From Halomonas elongata DSM 2581 (GTDB lineage: Bacteria > Pseudomonadota > Gammaproteobacteria > Pseudomonadales > Halomonadaceae), in the NCBI RefSeq assembly GCF_000196875.2, contig NC_014532.2, forward strand, positions 2,046,001-2,110,000: a stretch of DNA of 64,000 bases. Reading direction: 5' to 3'. The number at the start of each line of letters is the position of its first letter. Within the stretch, counting starts at the first letter, position 1. The notes under the pieces were generated by a model, which was given only the letters and a program-made list of their open reading frames with translations, made no database searches and was not told the origin of the DNA. Made by a program: the position numbers and the translations under genes. This document shows, in pieces, positions 1 through 9,315 of the stretch.

Positions 1-1367
1 ATCCCTACCGCGAGACGCGCATCGCCGAGGTCACCGCCGGCGATCCCGCGGACGTGGATGACGCCGTGGCCGCCGCCCGTCGCGCCTTGCCCGGCTGGCG
101 CGACCTCTCGGGCGAGCATCGTGGTGCCTTCATCGACGCCATCGCCGAGGCGCTCGAGGCGCGCCGTACCTCGCTGGTCGAGCTTTCCAGCCGCAACAAC
201 GGCAAGCCGCGAGCCGAAGCCGATCAGGATCTGGCCGACGCCATCGCCTGCTACCGTTACTACGCTGGCCAGGCACGGGCACTGGACGCGCGCCAGGGCG
301 AGACAGTCGACACCGGCGAAACGGGGCTGGTGTCGCGTCGCTACCAGGACCCGGTCGGCGTGGCCGGCTTGATCACGCCCTGGAACTTTCCGCTGGTCAG
401 CAGCGCCTGGAAGCTCGCCCCGGCGCTCGCCGCCGGCTGCACGGTGGTCTTCAAGCCCTCCGAAGTCACCCCGCTGCCCGAGCAGGCACTGGCCGAGATC
501 GCCCTCGAGATAGGACTGCCGTCCGGCGTCTTCAATCTGCTCCACGGCGATGGACGCGGTGTCGGCGCAGCGCTGACCGCCCATCCCGGAGTCGACAAGC
601 TGTCCTTCACCGGCAGCAACCCGGTGGGCGAGGCGGTGATGGCCGCTGCCGCCCGGGGAACGCGCAACGTCTCCCTGGAACTCGGCGGCAAGTCACCGAT
701 CCTGGTCACCGAGGATGCCGATCCGGCTCTGGCCACCGAGCTGGTATTGGCGGGGTTTGCCTACAACGCCGGCCAGATGTGCTCGGCCACCTCGCGGCTG
801 CTGGTCCACGAAAGCGTGGCCGACGAACTGCACGCCCGACTGGACGCCGCCATCGCCGGGCTCGTCGCCGGCGATCCGCACGCCCCGTCCACTACCCTGG
901 GCCCGCTGGTCAACGCCGCTCAGCGCGAGCGGGTGGAGGAATACCTGGCAACGGCCGAAGCCGAAGGGCTCGACCCCACCGCAAGGGCCCCGATCGCCCT
1001 GCCCGAGCACGGGCATTTCGTCGCCCCCAGGGTGTATCGGGACGTACCGGTCACCAGCCGCCTGTGGCAGGAAGAGATCTTCGGCCCGGTGCTGTGCACC
1101 CGTACCGTCAAGAACGACGACGAGGCGGTGACACTGGCCAACGACAGCGCCTTCGGCCTGGCCGCCACCGTGGTCGCCGGCACCACCGAGCGCGCCGAAG
1201 CGCTGGCCGGGCGACTCACCTCCGGCAACGTCTGGTGCAACACCCATCAGGTGGCCCCGCCGGGACTCGGCTGGGGCGGCATGAAGGGCAGCGGCATCGG
1301 CCGCGAACTGGGTCGAGCGGGGCTCGACGCCTACCTGGAGACCCGCTACGTCACCCGGCCTAGCTGA
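1..1367 (+). CDS. aldehyde dehydrogenase (betaine-aldehyde type), 5' end missing
   Basis: The frame is open from the left edge (first full codon at position 3), so the N-terminus lies outside the window; the GTG at 54 is an internal valine, because the frame upstream reads as typical ALDH sequence. It is an NAD(P)-dependent aldehyde dehydrogenase: TPWNFPL (oxyanion Asn), FTGSNPVGE (cofactor binding), the general base in LELGGKSP and the catalytic cysteine in NAGQMCSATSR are all present. Overall it is most like betaine aldehyde or aminoaldehyde dehydrogenases, which in halophiles can serve glycine betaine synthesis, but the substrate cannot be fixed from sequence and no betA or betI lies beside it. 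It faces the GFA gene. Confidence 0.85.
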   Translation, partial: PYRETRIAEVTAGDPADVDDAVAAARRALPGWRDLSGEHRGAFIDAIAEALEARRTSLVELSSRNNGKPRAEADQDLADAIACYRYYAGQARALDARQGETVDTGETGLVSRRYQDPVGVAGLITPWNFPLVSSAWKLAPALAAGCTVVFKPSEVTPLPEQALAEIALEIGLPSGVFNLLHGDGRGVGAALTAHPGVDKLSFTGSNPVGEAVMAAAARGTRNVSLELGGKSPILVTEDADPALATELVLAGFAYNAGQMCSATSRLLVHESVADELHARLDAAIAGLVAGDPHAPSTTLGPLVNAAQRERVEEYLATAEAEGLDPTARAPIALPEHGHFVAPRVYRDVPVTSRLWQEEIFGPVLCTRTVKNDDEAVTLANDSAFGLAATVVAGTTERAEALAGRLTSGNVWCNTHQVAPPGLGWGGMKGSGIGRELGRAGLDAYLETRYVTRPS

Positions 1368-1389
1368 GAGCAGCGGCGCTTCGCCCGCT

Positions 1390-1418
1390 GAACGGACCGT
1401 CATGACGGCGGTCCGTTC
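1390..1418. terminator. hairpin between convergent genes
   Basis: Perfect 10-bp inverted repeat GAACGGACCG / CGGTCCGTTC with a 9-nt loop, 22 bp after the aldehyde dehydrogenase stop. There is no T-tract, so it is a terminator-like or mRNA-stabilising hairpin, not a classical Rho-independent terminator. Confidence 0.5.
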
Positions 1419-1496
1419 ATGGCGGACACGGCCTCCGGCGAGACCGGAATCGTCGGACCGGCCTTCAGCTCCTCAATGCCATCCATCCTGCTGCGA

Positions 1497-1898
1497 TCAC
1501 ACGGGACGCTCCGCAAATTGCGGTAGATCATCATGAATCTCATCCCAGTTCGCCTTGCTGCCCACGAAGATATGGGCCACTTTTTCCAGGTCCGCATCAT
1601 CATCCAGAGTTCCCACCCTAAGCCGCAGGACATCAGGCATCGACGAGCGCTGGCTATAGATCGGAGAGCCGCAATTCGAGCAGAAATACCGCCTGGCATC
1701 CTCTGAAGACGCGTGGCTCTTCAGTAGCTCGCTGCCCGCCTTCAACGTGAAGTCCGAGGCCTGGATTGCGGCATTGAGCGCAAAGGCGGTTCCATTCGAT
1801 TTACGACATTTCTGGCAGTGGCAATACATCGCTTGGCCGAGAGGCCCCATCACTTCGTATTGAATCCCCCCGCACAAGCAACTTCCCTTTAGTCCCAT
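1497..1898 (-). CDS. GFA / CENP-V family zinc protein
   Basis: A 133-residue protein of the glutathione-dependent formaldehyde-activating (GFA, CENP-V) fold. Zinc ligands are visible as CLC in GSCLCGG near the N-terminus, CHCQKC around residue 33 and CSNC around residue 80. Family members bind structural zinc and usually have unknown substrates; true S-hydroxymethyl-glutathione synthase activity should not be assumed. The start MGLKGSCLCGG was chosen because GGAGAGGAG sits just upstream of this ATG; a frame extension to 1982 has no such site and adds non-conserved residues. Base composition is lower in G+C than the neighbours. It is monocistronic. Confidence 0.8.
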   Translation of the reverse strand: MGLKGSCLCGGIQYEVMGPLGQAMYCHCQKCRKSNGTAFALNAAIQASDFTLKAGSELLKSHASSEDARRYFCSNCGSPIYSQRSSMPDVLRLRVGTLDDDADLEKVAHIFVGSKANWDEIHDDLPQFAERPV

Positions 1899-1991
1899 TG
1901 CTCCTCTCCTTGAATGAAAAAACAAGCCGACAACATTACTCTCGCTTCCCACCTGCACCAACAGTCTCTCCGGTAGAGACATCCTGATGCC

Positions 1992-2927
1992 TCATCCGCG
2001 AGAATCACCCACCGAGGCGTCTCGACTATTTCGACCTGAGCGTTTGCCCAGCATGCCGCTGCCGATCAGTGCGCCGCCGCAGATCAGCAGCGCGGCCAGC
2101 AACAGGGTCGGGCTGGGCGCGGCCAGGCCGGCGGCGATCAGCACCAGGGTCGAGCACAGCGGCGTGGCATAGGACAACAGCCCCAGCAGGCGTACCTGGC
2201 CGCGCTTCATGCCGATATCCCAGGTGAAGAAGGCACTGCCCACCGGCCCTAGCCCCAGGGCCAGGATCGCCCACAGGTTGGCGCCTTCCGGCCATCCCGT
2301 GGGTTCCCAGGCCAGATGGCAGACGAATGCCAGCGCCGCGGCACCGAGACAGTTCCAGGCCACCGCCGTGGTGGGAATCCGCGCCAGCAGCCTGGACGCC
2401 ACCGAATAGCCGCTCCAGATGAAGGCCGCCAGAAGCGCTACCAGGTAGCCCGGGGTGTACTCGCCGGACCAGTCGAATCCGTCGGGACCGACCAGCAGCG
2501 CCGCGCCAATGAATCCGCACACGCCGCCCACCAGATGAATGCCACGCAGGCGCTCACCCGGCAGCAGCCAGCCGGCCAGGATCACGATCAGCAGCGGCCA
2601 CAGATAGCTGATCAGCCCGGCGTTGGCCGCCGGCGCGTTCTGCTGGGCGATGAAGTAACACAGGTGATAGCCGAACAGCCCGCCCACGCCCAGCAGCCAG
2701 CCCGCCGGCGGCTGACGGAAGGCCTCGGCCAGGGCACGCTTCTCGCCACGCAGCAGGAACACCAGCAGCGCCAAGACGCCGGCCAGGCCGAAGCACAGCG
2801 CGGTCAGCAGGAAGGGCGGCACCGGGCCGGCCCATTGAGTGAACAGCGCCAGCGTCGCCCAGCTCAGCACGGTACTGGCGCCCCACAGGGTGGCGCGGCG
2901 CGCCTCGGCGGGGGAAACAGCCGACAT
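1992..2927 (-). CDS. EamA/DMT-family exporter, YddG-like
   Basis: A 311-residue membrane protein with about ten hydrophobic segments arranged as two EamA repeats, the usual size for the drug/metabolite transporter superfamily. The N-terminal part (GASTVLSWATLALFTQW, then a leucine-rich helix and a YLWPLL segment) resembles aromatic amino-acid exporters of the YddG type, so amino-acid or metabolite efflux across the inner membrane is the likely job. GGAG lies 8 nt before the ATG at 2927. It is downstream of gspD on the same strand but unrelated in function. Such transporters are often divergent from a LysR gene; the lysR stub at 19.1 kb may be the lost partner. Confidence 0.75.
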   Translation of the reverse strand: MSAVSPAEARRATLWGASTVLSWATLALFTQWAGPVPPFLLTALCFGLAGVLALLVFLLRGEKRALAEAFRQPPAGWLLGVGGLFGYHLCYFIAQQNAPAANAGLISYLWPLLIVILAGWLLPGERLRGIHLVGGVCGFIGAALLVGPDGFDWSGEYTPGYLVALLAAFIWSGYSVASRLLARIPTTAVAWNCLGAAALAFVCHLAWEPTGWPEGANLWAILALGLGPVGSAFFTWDIGMKRGQVRLLGLLSYATPLCSTLVLIAAGLAAPSPTLLLAALLICGGALIGSGMLGKRSGRNSRDASVGDSRG

Positions 2928-3064
2928 GTCGATTCTCCATTCGGGGTCGGCTGGGCAGTATGAAGGGCGAAGAAGGCTAAGACTTGTCGATTTCGGTCAT
3001 CGGCGCCACCACGCCAGTCAACAACGCAAGACGGATAAGAACGACGCCCCGTGCCGGCAGGCGC

Positions 3065-5314
3065 TCAGGAGGACGACGCCTCGTCCATCCGCGCCTTCAG
3101 CAGCTGCATCTGCCGACGATAGTCGTTGGTGATCTCGCGCGCCTGCACCGGGTTGTTCACCACCTTGGGCGTGATCAGCACGATCAGCTCGGTGCGGTCG
3201 CGGTCGCGGGCCTCGCTGCCGAACAGCCGGCCCAGCCCCGGGATCGAGGACAGCCCCGGCACCCGGGTCTCCGACTCGGCGTTGTTCTGCTGGATCAGCC
3301 CGCCGAGCAGCACCGTCTGGCCGCTCTGCACCGCCACCTGCGTGGACACCGCCCGGGTCGAGATGCGCGGGTTCGACGCCGTCGAGCCGGCCGCGTTGTC
3401 GTCGGCATCGCTGACCTGTTGCTGGATGTCCATGTAGACCAGCCCGCCCGGATTGATGCGCGGCACCACGTCCAGGATCACCCCCGTCTGCACGTACTCG
3501 ACGCTGCTCAGCGTGGTGTCGGCGTCCGCCGTGTTGACGGTGGTCTGATTGACCGGGATGTTGTCGCCGACCTGGATCTGCGCCTGCTGGTTGTTGAGCA
3601 CCACCAGCGACGGCGCGGAGAGCACCTGGGTCAGCCCGCGGGTCTGCAGCGCGCGCAGCGCCACCTGCAGGTTGTCGCCGACGAAGGAGTAGAACATCGA
3701 GCTGCCACCCAGCGAGACGCCCCCCGCGCCCAGCGCCCCCTGGCTGCCGCTGGCGTTGGCCACCGACGGGTTCGAGGCGTTGCCGGCGAGCTGCCCCAGG
3801 TACCACTGCACGCCCTGATTGAGGGCGCCGGTCAGCCTGACCTCGAGGATGCGCGTCTCGATCTGCACCTGGCGCGGCGGCTGATCCAGCCGCTCGATGG
3901 CGGACTCGATCTCCTTCCACTGCGCCGGACGGGCACGCACCAGTAGCTGGTTGCTGCTCTCCTGGGCCGTGATGCGCGTCGACGCCGCCATCTCGCCGCT
4001 CGCGCCGCCGAGGCGGCCGTCGCCTCCGCCCTGCCGGCCGGGCGTGGCGCCCGGCGCCGACTCCGCGTCCGCATCCATCCCGGCTCCGCCGAGGCCGGCA
4101 CCGGCCGCACCGCCGTCGCCCCCGTTCAGCGACATCAGGTCGGTGGTCTCGAGCCCCGGCGCGACCTCGGCCGCGTCCTGCGACGCATCGGACCGCTCGG
4201 CGGACCGGCCGGAGCCGTAGATCTGGCGCAGGTAGCCGGCGAGCTCCGATGCCTTGAGGTTGCGCACGTCGTAGACGTGCAGCTGAGGCTCGTTGCCGCC
4301 GCCCTCGTCGATGGCACGGATCCAGCTGCCGACCTCACTCAGGTAGTCGGGCTGCGAGGAGATGGCGATGATCGAGTTGGTGCGTTCGTTGGGCAGGAAC
4401 CTGACCATGCCGGACAGCGGCATCCCGCCGCCCTCACCGAACACCTGGCGCAGCTGCGGCATCAAAGACGCCACCGAGGCGTGCTCCAGGCCGTAGACGC
4501 CGATCGACATGCCCTTGAGCCAGTCCACGTCGAAGGTGTCGATGGTGTCCTGGTAGTTCGCCAGCTCCTGCGGCGTGCCGGCCAGGCCGATGAGGTTCCG
4601 CGCCGAGTCCACCAGCAGGAAGGCATCGTCGCGCACGAAGGGCTCGAGCAGCGTCTGCATCTGGGTGGCATCGATGTAGTCGAGCGGATAGAGCCGCGCC
4701 GACAGCCCCGCCGGCGGATGGCTGATCGGCAGCTCGGGCACCAGCTTGCCGGCCACGGCCTGGCTGGCGGGCAGGATCTGGTAGCGATCGCCCTGGCGGA
4801 TCATGGCGTTGTCGGTCCACGACAGCAGCGTCTCGAGGATCGACAGTGCCTCCCGCTCGCCCACCGGGCTCGAGGTGGAGAAGCTGACGGTGCCCTCCAC
4901 CCCCTGCGCGATGCTGTAACTCTCGCCGAGCAGGTCGCCGAGCACCGAATTGATGACCGCCTCGATGGGCTGGTCGGTGAAGTTGAGGACGATCTCCCCC
5001 GCCTCGCCGTCGGCCGACGCGCGGGTGGCGTCCGCGCCGGTCGACGCGGACGCCGCCGGCACCGGGCGGCCGGCGCCCTCGATGATGCGCTGACGGGGCG
5101 ACGTGCCGGCGGGCTCGGTATCGTCTTCGGCGGGCGCCGCCGGCTGGGGCGCCGGATCTGCGGCCCCGCGCAGCGCCTCACGGAGCAGGTCGGGATCGGC
5201 GCTCATCGGCTGTGAGGTCGTCGTGCAGGCGCTCAGGGAGAGCGCGATCGCCACGCCGCACAGCGAGGCGCACAGCGGGCGAACCGTTCGTATCGAGGGT
5301 CGCGTGAGGGTCAT
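3065..5314 (-). CDS. gspD: type II secretion secretin GspD (XpsD-type lipoprotein)
   Basis: Outer-membrane secretin forming the exit channel of the type II secretion system. About 749 residues: an N-terminal signal with lipobox LSAC (cysteine near residue 30), an N0 domain with ILNFTDQPIEAVINSVLGD, several N1-N3 KH-like repeats with a Gly/Ala-rich insert around residues 380-430, and the C-terminal secretin domain (VLSAPSLVVLNNQQAQIQVG, then VQSGQTVLLGGLIQ and VPGLSSIPGLGRLFGS). A lipidated secretin agrees with XpsD of Xanthomonas. The ATG at 5314 is preferred; a GTG at 5329 is in frame. It is the last gene of the operon, separated from gspN by 143 bp. Confidence 0.93.
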   Translation of the reverse strand: MTLTRPSIRTVRPLCASLCGVAIALSLSACTTTSQPMSADPDLLREALRGAADPAPQPAAPAEDDTEPAGTSPRQRIIEGAGRPVPAASASTGADATRASADGEAGEIVLNFTDQPIEAVINSVLGDLLGESYSIAQGVEGTVSFSTSSPVGEREALSILETLLSWTDNAMIRQGDRYQILPASQAVAGKLVPELPISHPPAGLSARLYPLDYIDATQMQTLLEPFVRDDAFLLVDSARNLIGLAGTPQELANYQDTIDTFDVDWLKGMSIGVYGLEHASVASLMPQLRQVFGEGGGMPLSGMVRFLPNERTNSIIAISSQPDYLSEVGSWIRAIDEGGGNEPQLHVYDVRNLKASELAGYLRQIYGSGRSAERSDASQDAAEVAPGLETTDLMSLNGGDGGAAGAGLGGAGMDADAESAPGATPGRQGGGDGRLGGASGEMAASTRITAQESSNQLLVRARPAQWKEIESAIERLDQPPRQVQIETRILEVRLTGALNQGVQWYLGQLAGNASNPSVANASGSQGALGAGGVSLGGSSMFYSFVGDNLQVALRALQTRGLTQVLSAPSLVVLNNQQAQIQVGDNIPVNQTTVNTADADTTLSSVEYVQTGVILDVVPRINPGGLVYMDIQQQVSDADDNAAGSTASNPRISTRAVSTQVAVQSGQTVLLGGLIQQNNAESETRVPGLSSIPGLGRLFGSEARDRDRTELIVLITPKVVNNPVQAREITNDYRRQMQLLKARMDEASSS

Positions 5315-5457
5315 GATGTTCGGGTCCACGGTAAAGGAAGCAAGGGAAAGAAGCAGGACGTCGGCGCCGGTGGCTTGGCATAAGAGCCGGCGCCGCTCAA
5401 GGCGGTCTACAAGGGCTCGGGGCTTTTCATGTGCGCTCAGGGCTGTTCCATAGGCGC

Positions 5458-5970
5458 TCAGGGCTGTCCGGTATCCGGCAGCCGCACGGCCTCGCCCTCG
5501 TCGGGCGCCGGCAACCGCGGCATGGCGAGCGTCAGGGTCCGGGTGCGCTCGCCTCGCCGGAAGGTGGCGGCGCGGGCGGTCAGCCGGGCGAGGGTCCAGC
5601 CGCCCGGCAGCGCATCGCCCGCCGCCAGGCGGCGGCGCGTCGCCCCCGGCCCGCGCAGATAGGCCCAGCGCGTCTCGCCGTCGAGCACCACGCCGGTCAG
5701 CGTCAGGTCCGGCAGCGGATCGCGCGCCGGGATCCGGGCCTGGCGGTCAGGCCGCCGGTCCGGGCTGAACAGCGGATGCTGCCAGGTCGCGGCGAGCCGC
5801 ACATCCGACGGCGGTGGCGGCGGCTCGGCAGCCGTCGTCGCGGGCGGCGGCGGAGCCGGCTCGGCGGCCAGCCAGTGCGGCGCGACCGGGGCGGTCAGCC
5901 GCCAGATCAACGCCGCGAGCGCCAGGCCGTTCAGGGCCACCGCCGCCAGCATCGTGGCGCGAAGCCTCAT
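5458..5970 (-). CDS. gspN: T2SS inner-membrane protein GspN/GspC-like (XpsN position)
   Basis: A 170-residue protein with one N-terminal membrane helix (MLAAVALNGLALAALIW), a proline-rich periplasmic linker (APPPPATTAAEPPPPP) and a small beta domain containing LTLTGVVLDGETRWAYL, which resembles the homology region of GspC that contacts the secretin N0 domain. There is no room for a PDZ or coiled-coil domain after it, so it is a short GspC counterpart. Its place between gspM and gspD is that of xpsN. Start ATG at 5970 overlaps the gspM stop by 4 bp, which decides the start against a long upstream frame extension. Confidence 0.8.
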   Translation of the reverse strand: MRLRATMLAAVALNGLALAALIWRLTAPVAPHWLAAEPAPPPPATTAAEPPPPPSDVRLAATWQHPLFSPDRRPDRQARIPARDPLPDLTLTGVVLDGETRWAYLRGPGATRRRLAAGDALPGGWTLARLTARAATFRRGERTRTLTLAMPRLPAPDEGEAVRLPDTGQP

Positions 5971-6575
5971 GCGCCCTCCTCCCGCGCGTCGGCCCGCGCC
6001 ATGTAGCCCCGTACCAGCAGCTGCACCTCCAGCCGACCGGGACCACCACGGTCGGGAGCGTCCGAGCGACGACGGAGGCTCAGCCGGTCGATGAACAGCG
6101 CCGGCTGGCCGGCCTCCAGGGCCTTCAGCACCCGGGCCAGCGGCTCGATGGCGCACTCGAGCGTCAGCCCCGCCTTCACCGGCCGGAAGGCGTCGTCCTC
6201 GGCCGGTGTCGAGGGCGCGATGGGCGTTCGTCGGGCGACCTCGCAGCCGGGCCCGACCGTCGCCTGGGCCTCGACACGCTCGAGCACCAGCCGCATCAGC
6301 TCCGCCGCCGCGCCGTTGGGGTCCTCGCCCGGCAGCAGGCCATCGCGCCCGGCCGACGCGTGGCGCAGGCGCTCGAGCGTCTCGCTCAGCGCCTCACCCT
6401 GGGCGATCACACCGGCGTAGCGCGCCTGACGCTGCCGGAGGGTCTCGGCCTCCTGCGCCATGTCGTGCAGCGGGTCGACCAGCATCGCCTCCACCAGGGC
6501 CCAGGCGCCCCAGGCCAGAAGCGCCAGCAGGCTCAGCGCCGCGATCCGGCGTTCTCGCCTAGTCAGGGCTCGCAT
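5967..6575 (-). CDS. gspM: type II secretion protein GspM
   Basis: A 202-residue bitopic inner-membrane protein with a single helix at about residues 12-30 (IAALSLLALLAWGAWALVEAML), a following coiled-coil-prone segment (AQEAETLRQRQARYAGVIAQ) and a C-terminal ferredoxin-like domain. This is the GspM_b layout; GspM partners GspL in the assembly platform. The start overlaps the gspL end by 17 bp and its stop overlaps gspN by 4 bp, indicating translational coupling. Confidence 0.85.
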   Translation of the reverse strand: MRALTRRERRIAALSLLALLAWGAWALVEAMLVDPLHDMAQEAETLRQRQARYAGVIAQGEALSETLERLRHASAGRDGLLPGEDPNGAAAELMRLVLERVEAQATVGPGCEVARRTPIAPSTPAEDDAFRPVKAGLTLECAIEPLARVLKALEAGQPALFIDRLSLRRRSDAPDRGGPGRLEVQLLVRGYMARADAREEGA

Positions 6576-7629
6576 CGCCTCTTCCTCCTCCGGTCGATGG
6601 GTCGGCGGTCTCGCTCGCGACCAGCCGGGCGCCGATCGAAAAGCGCTCCTGGCCGGTCGCGTCGTCGGTCTGGATGACGCCCTGGAAGCGCACCCGCGTC
6701 AGGCTCGAACAGCCCTCGAGTCGCTGGACCAGCCCGCCGGCCCGAGCGCTCTGGCCGGAGACGCTCACCCGGTCGATGTCTTCCACCTCCAGCCGCTCGA
6801 GCCAGCTATCGTCCCCCAGGCAGGCGGTGAGCTCGGCGAGCAGCCCGCTCAGCATGGGGCGGCTCGCCTTGCGCTCCGCCAGGTAGCGAGAGGCGCCGGC
6901 GGTGTCGGCCAGCGACCGCCGCAGCCGCTGCACCCGGCTAACCTCGTCGCGCTGCGCGTCGACGGTGGCCCGCATGGCCTCCAGCGCCGCATGGCACTGG
7001 TGCAGATGCACCCCGACCAGCCCCAGCGCCAGCGCCATGACGCCGGCCCACAGCCAGCGTTCGAGCCGGGCCGAGTGCCCCCGCCCGGCGCGCGTCCCGG
7101 GCGGCAGCAGGTCGAGCCCCAGGCGTTCGCCGTCGCGATTCGTCGCGTCCAGCGCGCAGAGCCTCACGCCCCGCGCCCGGCACTGCGCCAGCATGGCCTC
7201 GAGCCGATCCTTCGCCAGCGCGACCAGCTCGACCTCGGCGCCAGCGGCCGAACGCTCCACGACCCGGGCGACGAAGTGCACCTCGTCCGGCGCGTACGGC
7301 AGGTAGCGGTCCAACTCGTAGCGCAGCACCCTGGCGAGATGGCGCGTCGCCTCCCGCGGCAGCATGAGCCGCTGGCGCATGACCTGATCCGCGTCCAGCA
7401 CCAGCACCGCCGGCCGCGTGCGGTCGAAGGCCTCCGGCAGCGGCCAGGCGAGGCGCTGCACCGATTCGCGACGGCTCAGCCGCCGGGCGACGGCCGCCGG
7501 CAGCATCCCGGCCAACTCCGCCAGCCAGACGCGCCACCAGTGCCGCGCGAGGCTGTGGCACCAGCGCGTCCGCCATCGCTCGCGCCACTCGCCGAGCGCG
7601 TCGGTCATGCGGCGCAGGGCCGCGCTCAT
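6559..7629 (-). CDS. gspL: type II secretion protein GspL (PilN/PilM-like fusion type)
   Basis: A 356-residue assembly-platform protein. The N-terminal cytoplasmic part (about 1-215) carries the GspL actin-like features such as LPREATRHLARVLRYELDRYLPY and would contact the GspE ATPase. One membrane helix (LWAGVMALALGLVGVHLHQ) follows, then a periplasmic PilN-like ferredoxin domain with SWLERLEVEDIDRVSVSGQ. ATG at 7629 overlaps the gspK stop (ATGA) and is preferred; an in-frame ATG lies at 7638 and a much longer frame extension upstream is only an overlap with gspK. Confidence 0.85.
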   Translation of the reverse strand: MSAALRRMTDALGEWRERWRTRWCHSLARHWWRVWLAELAGMLPAAVARRLSRRESVQRLAWPLPEAFDRTRPAVLVLDADQVMRQRLMLPREATRHLARVLRYELDRYLPYAPDEVHFVARVVERSAAGAEVELVALAKDRLEAMLAQCRARGVRLCALDATNRDGERLGLDLLPPGTRAGRGHSARLERWLWAGVMALALGLVGVHLHQCHAALEAMRATVDAQRDEVSRVQRLRRSLADTAGASRYLAERKASRPMLSGLLAELTACLGDDSWLERLEVEDIDRVSVSGQSARAGGLVQRLEGCSSLTRVRFQGVIQTDDATGQERFSIGARLVASETADPSTGGGRGDASPD

Positions 7630-8342
7630 TCCTGCCATCTCAATACTCGATAGGGTTGGGTGCCGGCCGACGACGGCCGCAGCAGCAGCGTGACGGCCAG
7701 ATGCGAGCGGAAGCCGCCCGCCAGGGTCGCCCGGACGTCGACGGTCAGGATCTGCCCCGCCCGCGCGGCCGCGCCCTCGACACTCGGCAGGTCCAGCGCG
7801 CTCACCAGCGCCGGCGGCGCCAGCGCCGGGTCCGGGCGCGGCATGCCGGACCACACGGTGATCAGCGGCCGCACGCAGCGATAGCGCGCGTAGGTCATGC
7901 CCGGCAGCGAGCGAAAGGCCTCCAGCAGGCGCAGGGGCTGGCGGTCGCGGCGCCGCATCAGGGCTGCGACCGTGTCGGCCGCGGCCCCCTCCCCGGTGCC
8001 GCAGGCGTTCAGCAGGCGGCGCACGTCGCTCGCCGGGGCGGCGTTGAGGTCGAGCTTGCCGCGCTCGCTGCGCACCCTGACGGCCAGCTCGCTGTCGTCG
8101 AAGGTCAGCCGGTGAAGCTCGCCATCCGGCCGCCAGCGGCGGGGCCCGCGCTCGAGCAGGCCGGCCACGGCCCGGGTCAGCCCGGCCTCCGCCGCCAGCG
8201 CCGCCCGGGTCTGGTGGCGCTGCCACAGCGCCTGCTTCTGCTGCAGCTGCACCGACACCGCCAGGCTGCCGAGCAGGGTGCTGGCCAGGGCGATCACCCA
8301 CAGCACGAGGATGAGCGCCGCGCCGCGCTGCGAGCGCCTCAT
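7626..8342 (-). CDS. gspK: minor pseudopilin GspK
   Basis: A 238-residue protein with a short basic leader and hydrophobic segment RGAALILVLWVIALAS in place of a canonical GFTLLE; absence of Glu at position 5 of the mature protein is characteristic of GspK, the tip pseudopilin. The alpha-domain with LDLNAAPASDVRRLLNACG and helix-hairpin-like LRLLEAFRSLPGM is typical. It forms the pseudopilus tip with GspI and GspJ. It overlaps gspJ and gspL by 4 bp each. Confidence 0.9.
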   Translation of the reverse strand: MRRSQRGAALILVLWVIALASTLLGSLAVSVQLQQKQALWQRHQTRAALAAEAGLTRAVAGLLERGPRRWRPDGELHRLTFDDSELAVRVRSERGKLDLNAAPASDVRRLLNACGTGEGAAADTVAALMRRRDRQPLRLLEAFRSLPGMTYARYRCVRPLITVWSGMPRPDPALAPPALVSALDLPSVEGAAARAGQILTVDVRATLAGGFRSHLAVTLLLRPSSAGTQPYRVLRWQE

Positions 8343-8956
8343 CCTGCCGCCCCGCCCGAGAGGTCCAGCCGCAGGTCGACCCGCTGGGTGATCCAGCGCG
8401 CGCCGCCGCTCAGGCGAAGGTCGATGCGCACGGCCCGGGGCAGCCGCCGCGGCCAGGGCCAGTCGTCGCGCCAGCCGGTGGGCTCGCCCAGCGGCGAGCG
8501 TCCGCGGTAGGTGAAATGCACGTCCTCGACGCCCTCGAGCAACCGCTGCGGCTCGCCCCAGGGCTCGAGCCGTTCGCCGACGAGCCGGGCCAGCGTCACC
8601 GTGAGGCGCCGGTCGGCGAACATCAGGCGCTGGCGACGGATGCCGCCGCCCAGCGAGCTGGGCAGCGGCGCGTAGAAGGTCATCGAGCGAGGCGCACCGC
8701 GGAAGCTGCCGGCCTCGTTCGACCCGGCCTCGCCCGCGCCACCGTCCTCGGCCCGCAGGGGCACCGTCTGGCTCAGCGAGTGGCGCAGGAAGCGCCGGGC
8801 GGCGCGGATCTCGTCGATCCGCTCGCTCTTGCGCTCGGCCTGGGCCACGGTGTGGCGGGCCGTCACCAGCGAGGTGCCCACCAGCCCCAGCATCAGGCCC
8901 AGCAGCACGATGACGACCAGCATCTCCAGCAGCGTGAATCCGGCCTCGCGCCTCAC
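8339..8956 (-). CDS. gspJ: minor pseudopilin GspJ
   Basis: A 205-residue pseudopilin with class III leader MRREAG followed by FTLLEMLVVIVLLGLMLG: prepilin peptidase would cut after the glycine and N-methylate the phenylalanine. The C-terminal half with WPRRLPRAVRIDLRLSGG is typical of GspJ. It is coupled by 4-bp overlaps to gspI and gspK, its tip-complex partners. The peptidase that matures these proteins is not encoded in the window. Confidence 0.9.
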   Translation of the reverse strand: MRREAGFTLLEMLVVIVLLGLMLGLVGTSLVTARHTVAQAERKSERIDEIRAARRFLRHSLSQTVPLRAEDGGAGEAGSNEAGSFRGAPRSMTFYAPLPSSLGGGIRRQRLMFADRRLTVTLARLVGERLEPWGEPQRLLEGVEDVHFTYRGRSPLGEPTGWRDDWPWPRRLPRAVRIDLRLSGGARWITQRVDLRLDLSGGAAG

Positions 8957-9315
8957 GGCGTCGCCTCCCGACCGCGCAGGCGCAACGTGGCGTAATGCGC
9001 CCGGCGCCGGCCGTCGACGACGTCGAGGTCCAGGCGATAGAGCACAGTGCCGGCCGGCGCCGACGGCTGCGGCGTGACCTCGAGCGTCCAGGCCAGCCCG
9101 TCCCAGCGGCCCTGCTCTCGCCCGGGCGTCAGGCGGCGGTCGTCGAACGCGTCCATCAGCGAGCGCGCCGCCGCATCGAGCCGTTCGTGGCCGGCGACCC
9201 GGGACAGTGAACGCGTGCTCTGCCCGAAGGCGCCGAACAGCACCGAGGCGGCGATGGCCAGCAGCACCAGCGCCGCCAGCATCTCCAGCAGGGTGAAACC
9301 GCGCGCCCGGCTCAT
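8953..9315 (-). CDS. gspI: minor pseudopilin GspI
   Basis: A 120-residue pseudopilin with short leader MSRARG and FTLLEMLAALVLLAIAAS. Length and the pattern ending in a strand-rich region (YRLDLDVVDGRRRAHYATLRL) fit GspI. The start at 9315 overlaps the gspH stop (ATGA) and gives a normal prepilin leader; a longer frame to 9489 is only the overlap with gspH. Confidence 0.9.
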   Translation of the reverse strand: MSRARGFTLLEMLAALVLLAIAASVLFGAFGQSTRSLSRVAGHERLDAAARSLMDAFDDRRLTPGREQGRWDGLAWTLEVTPQPSAPAGTVLYRLDLDVVDGRRRAHYATLRLRGREATP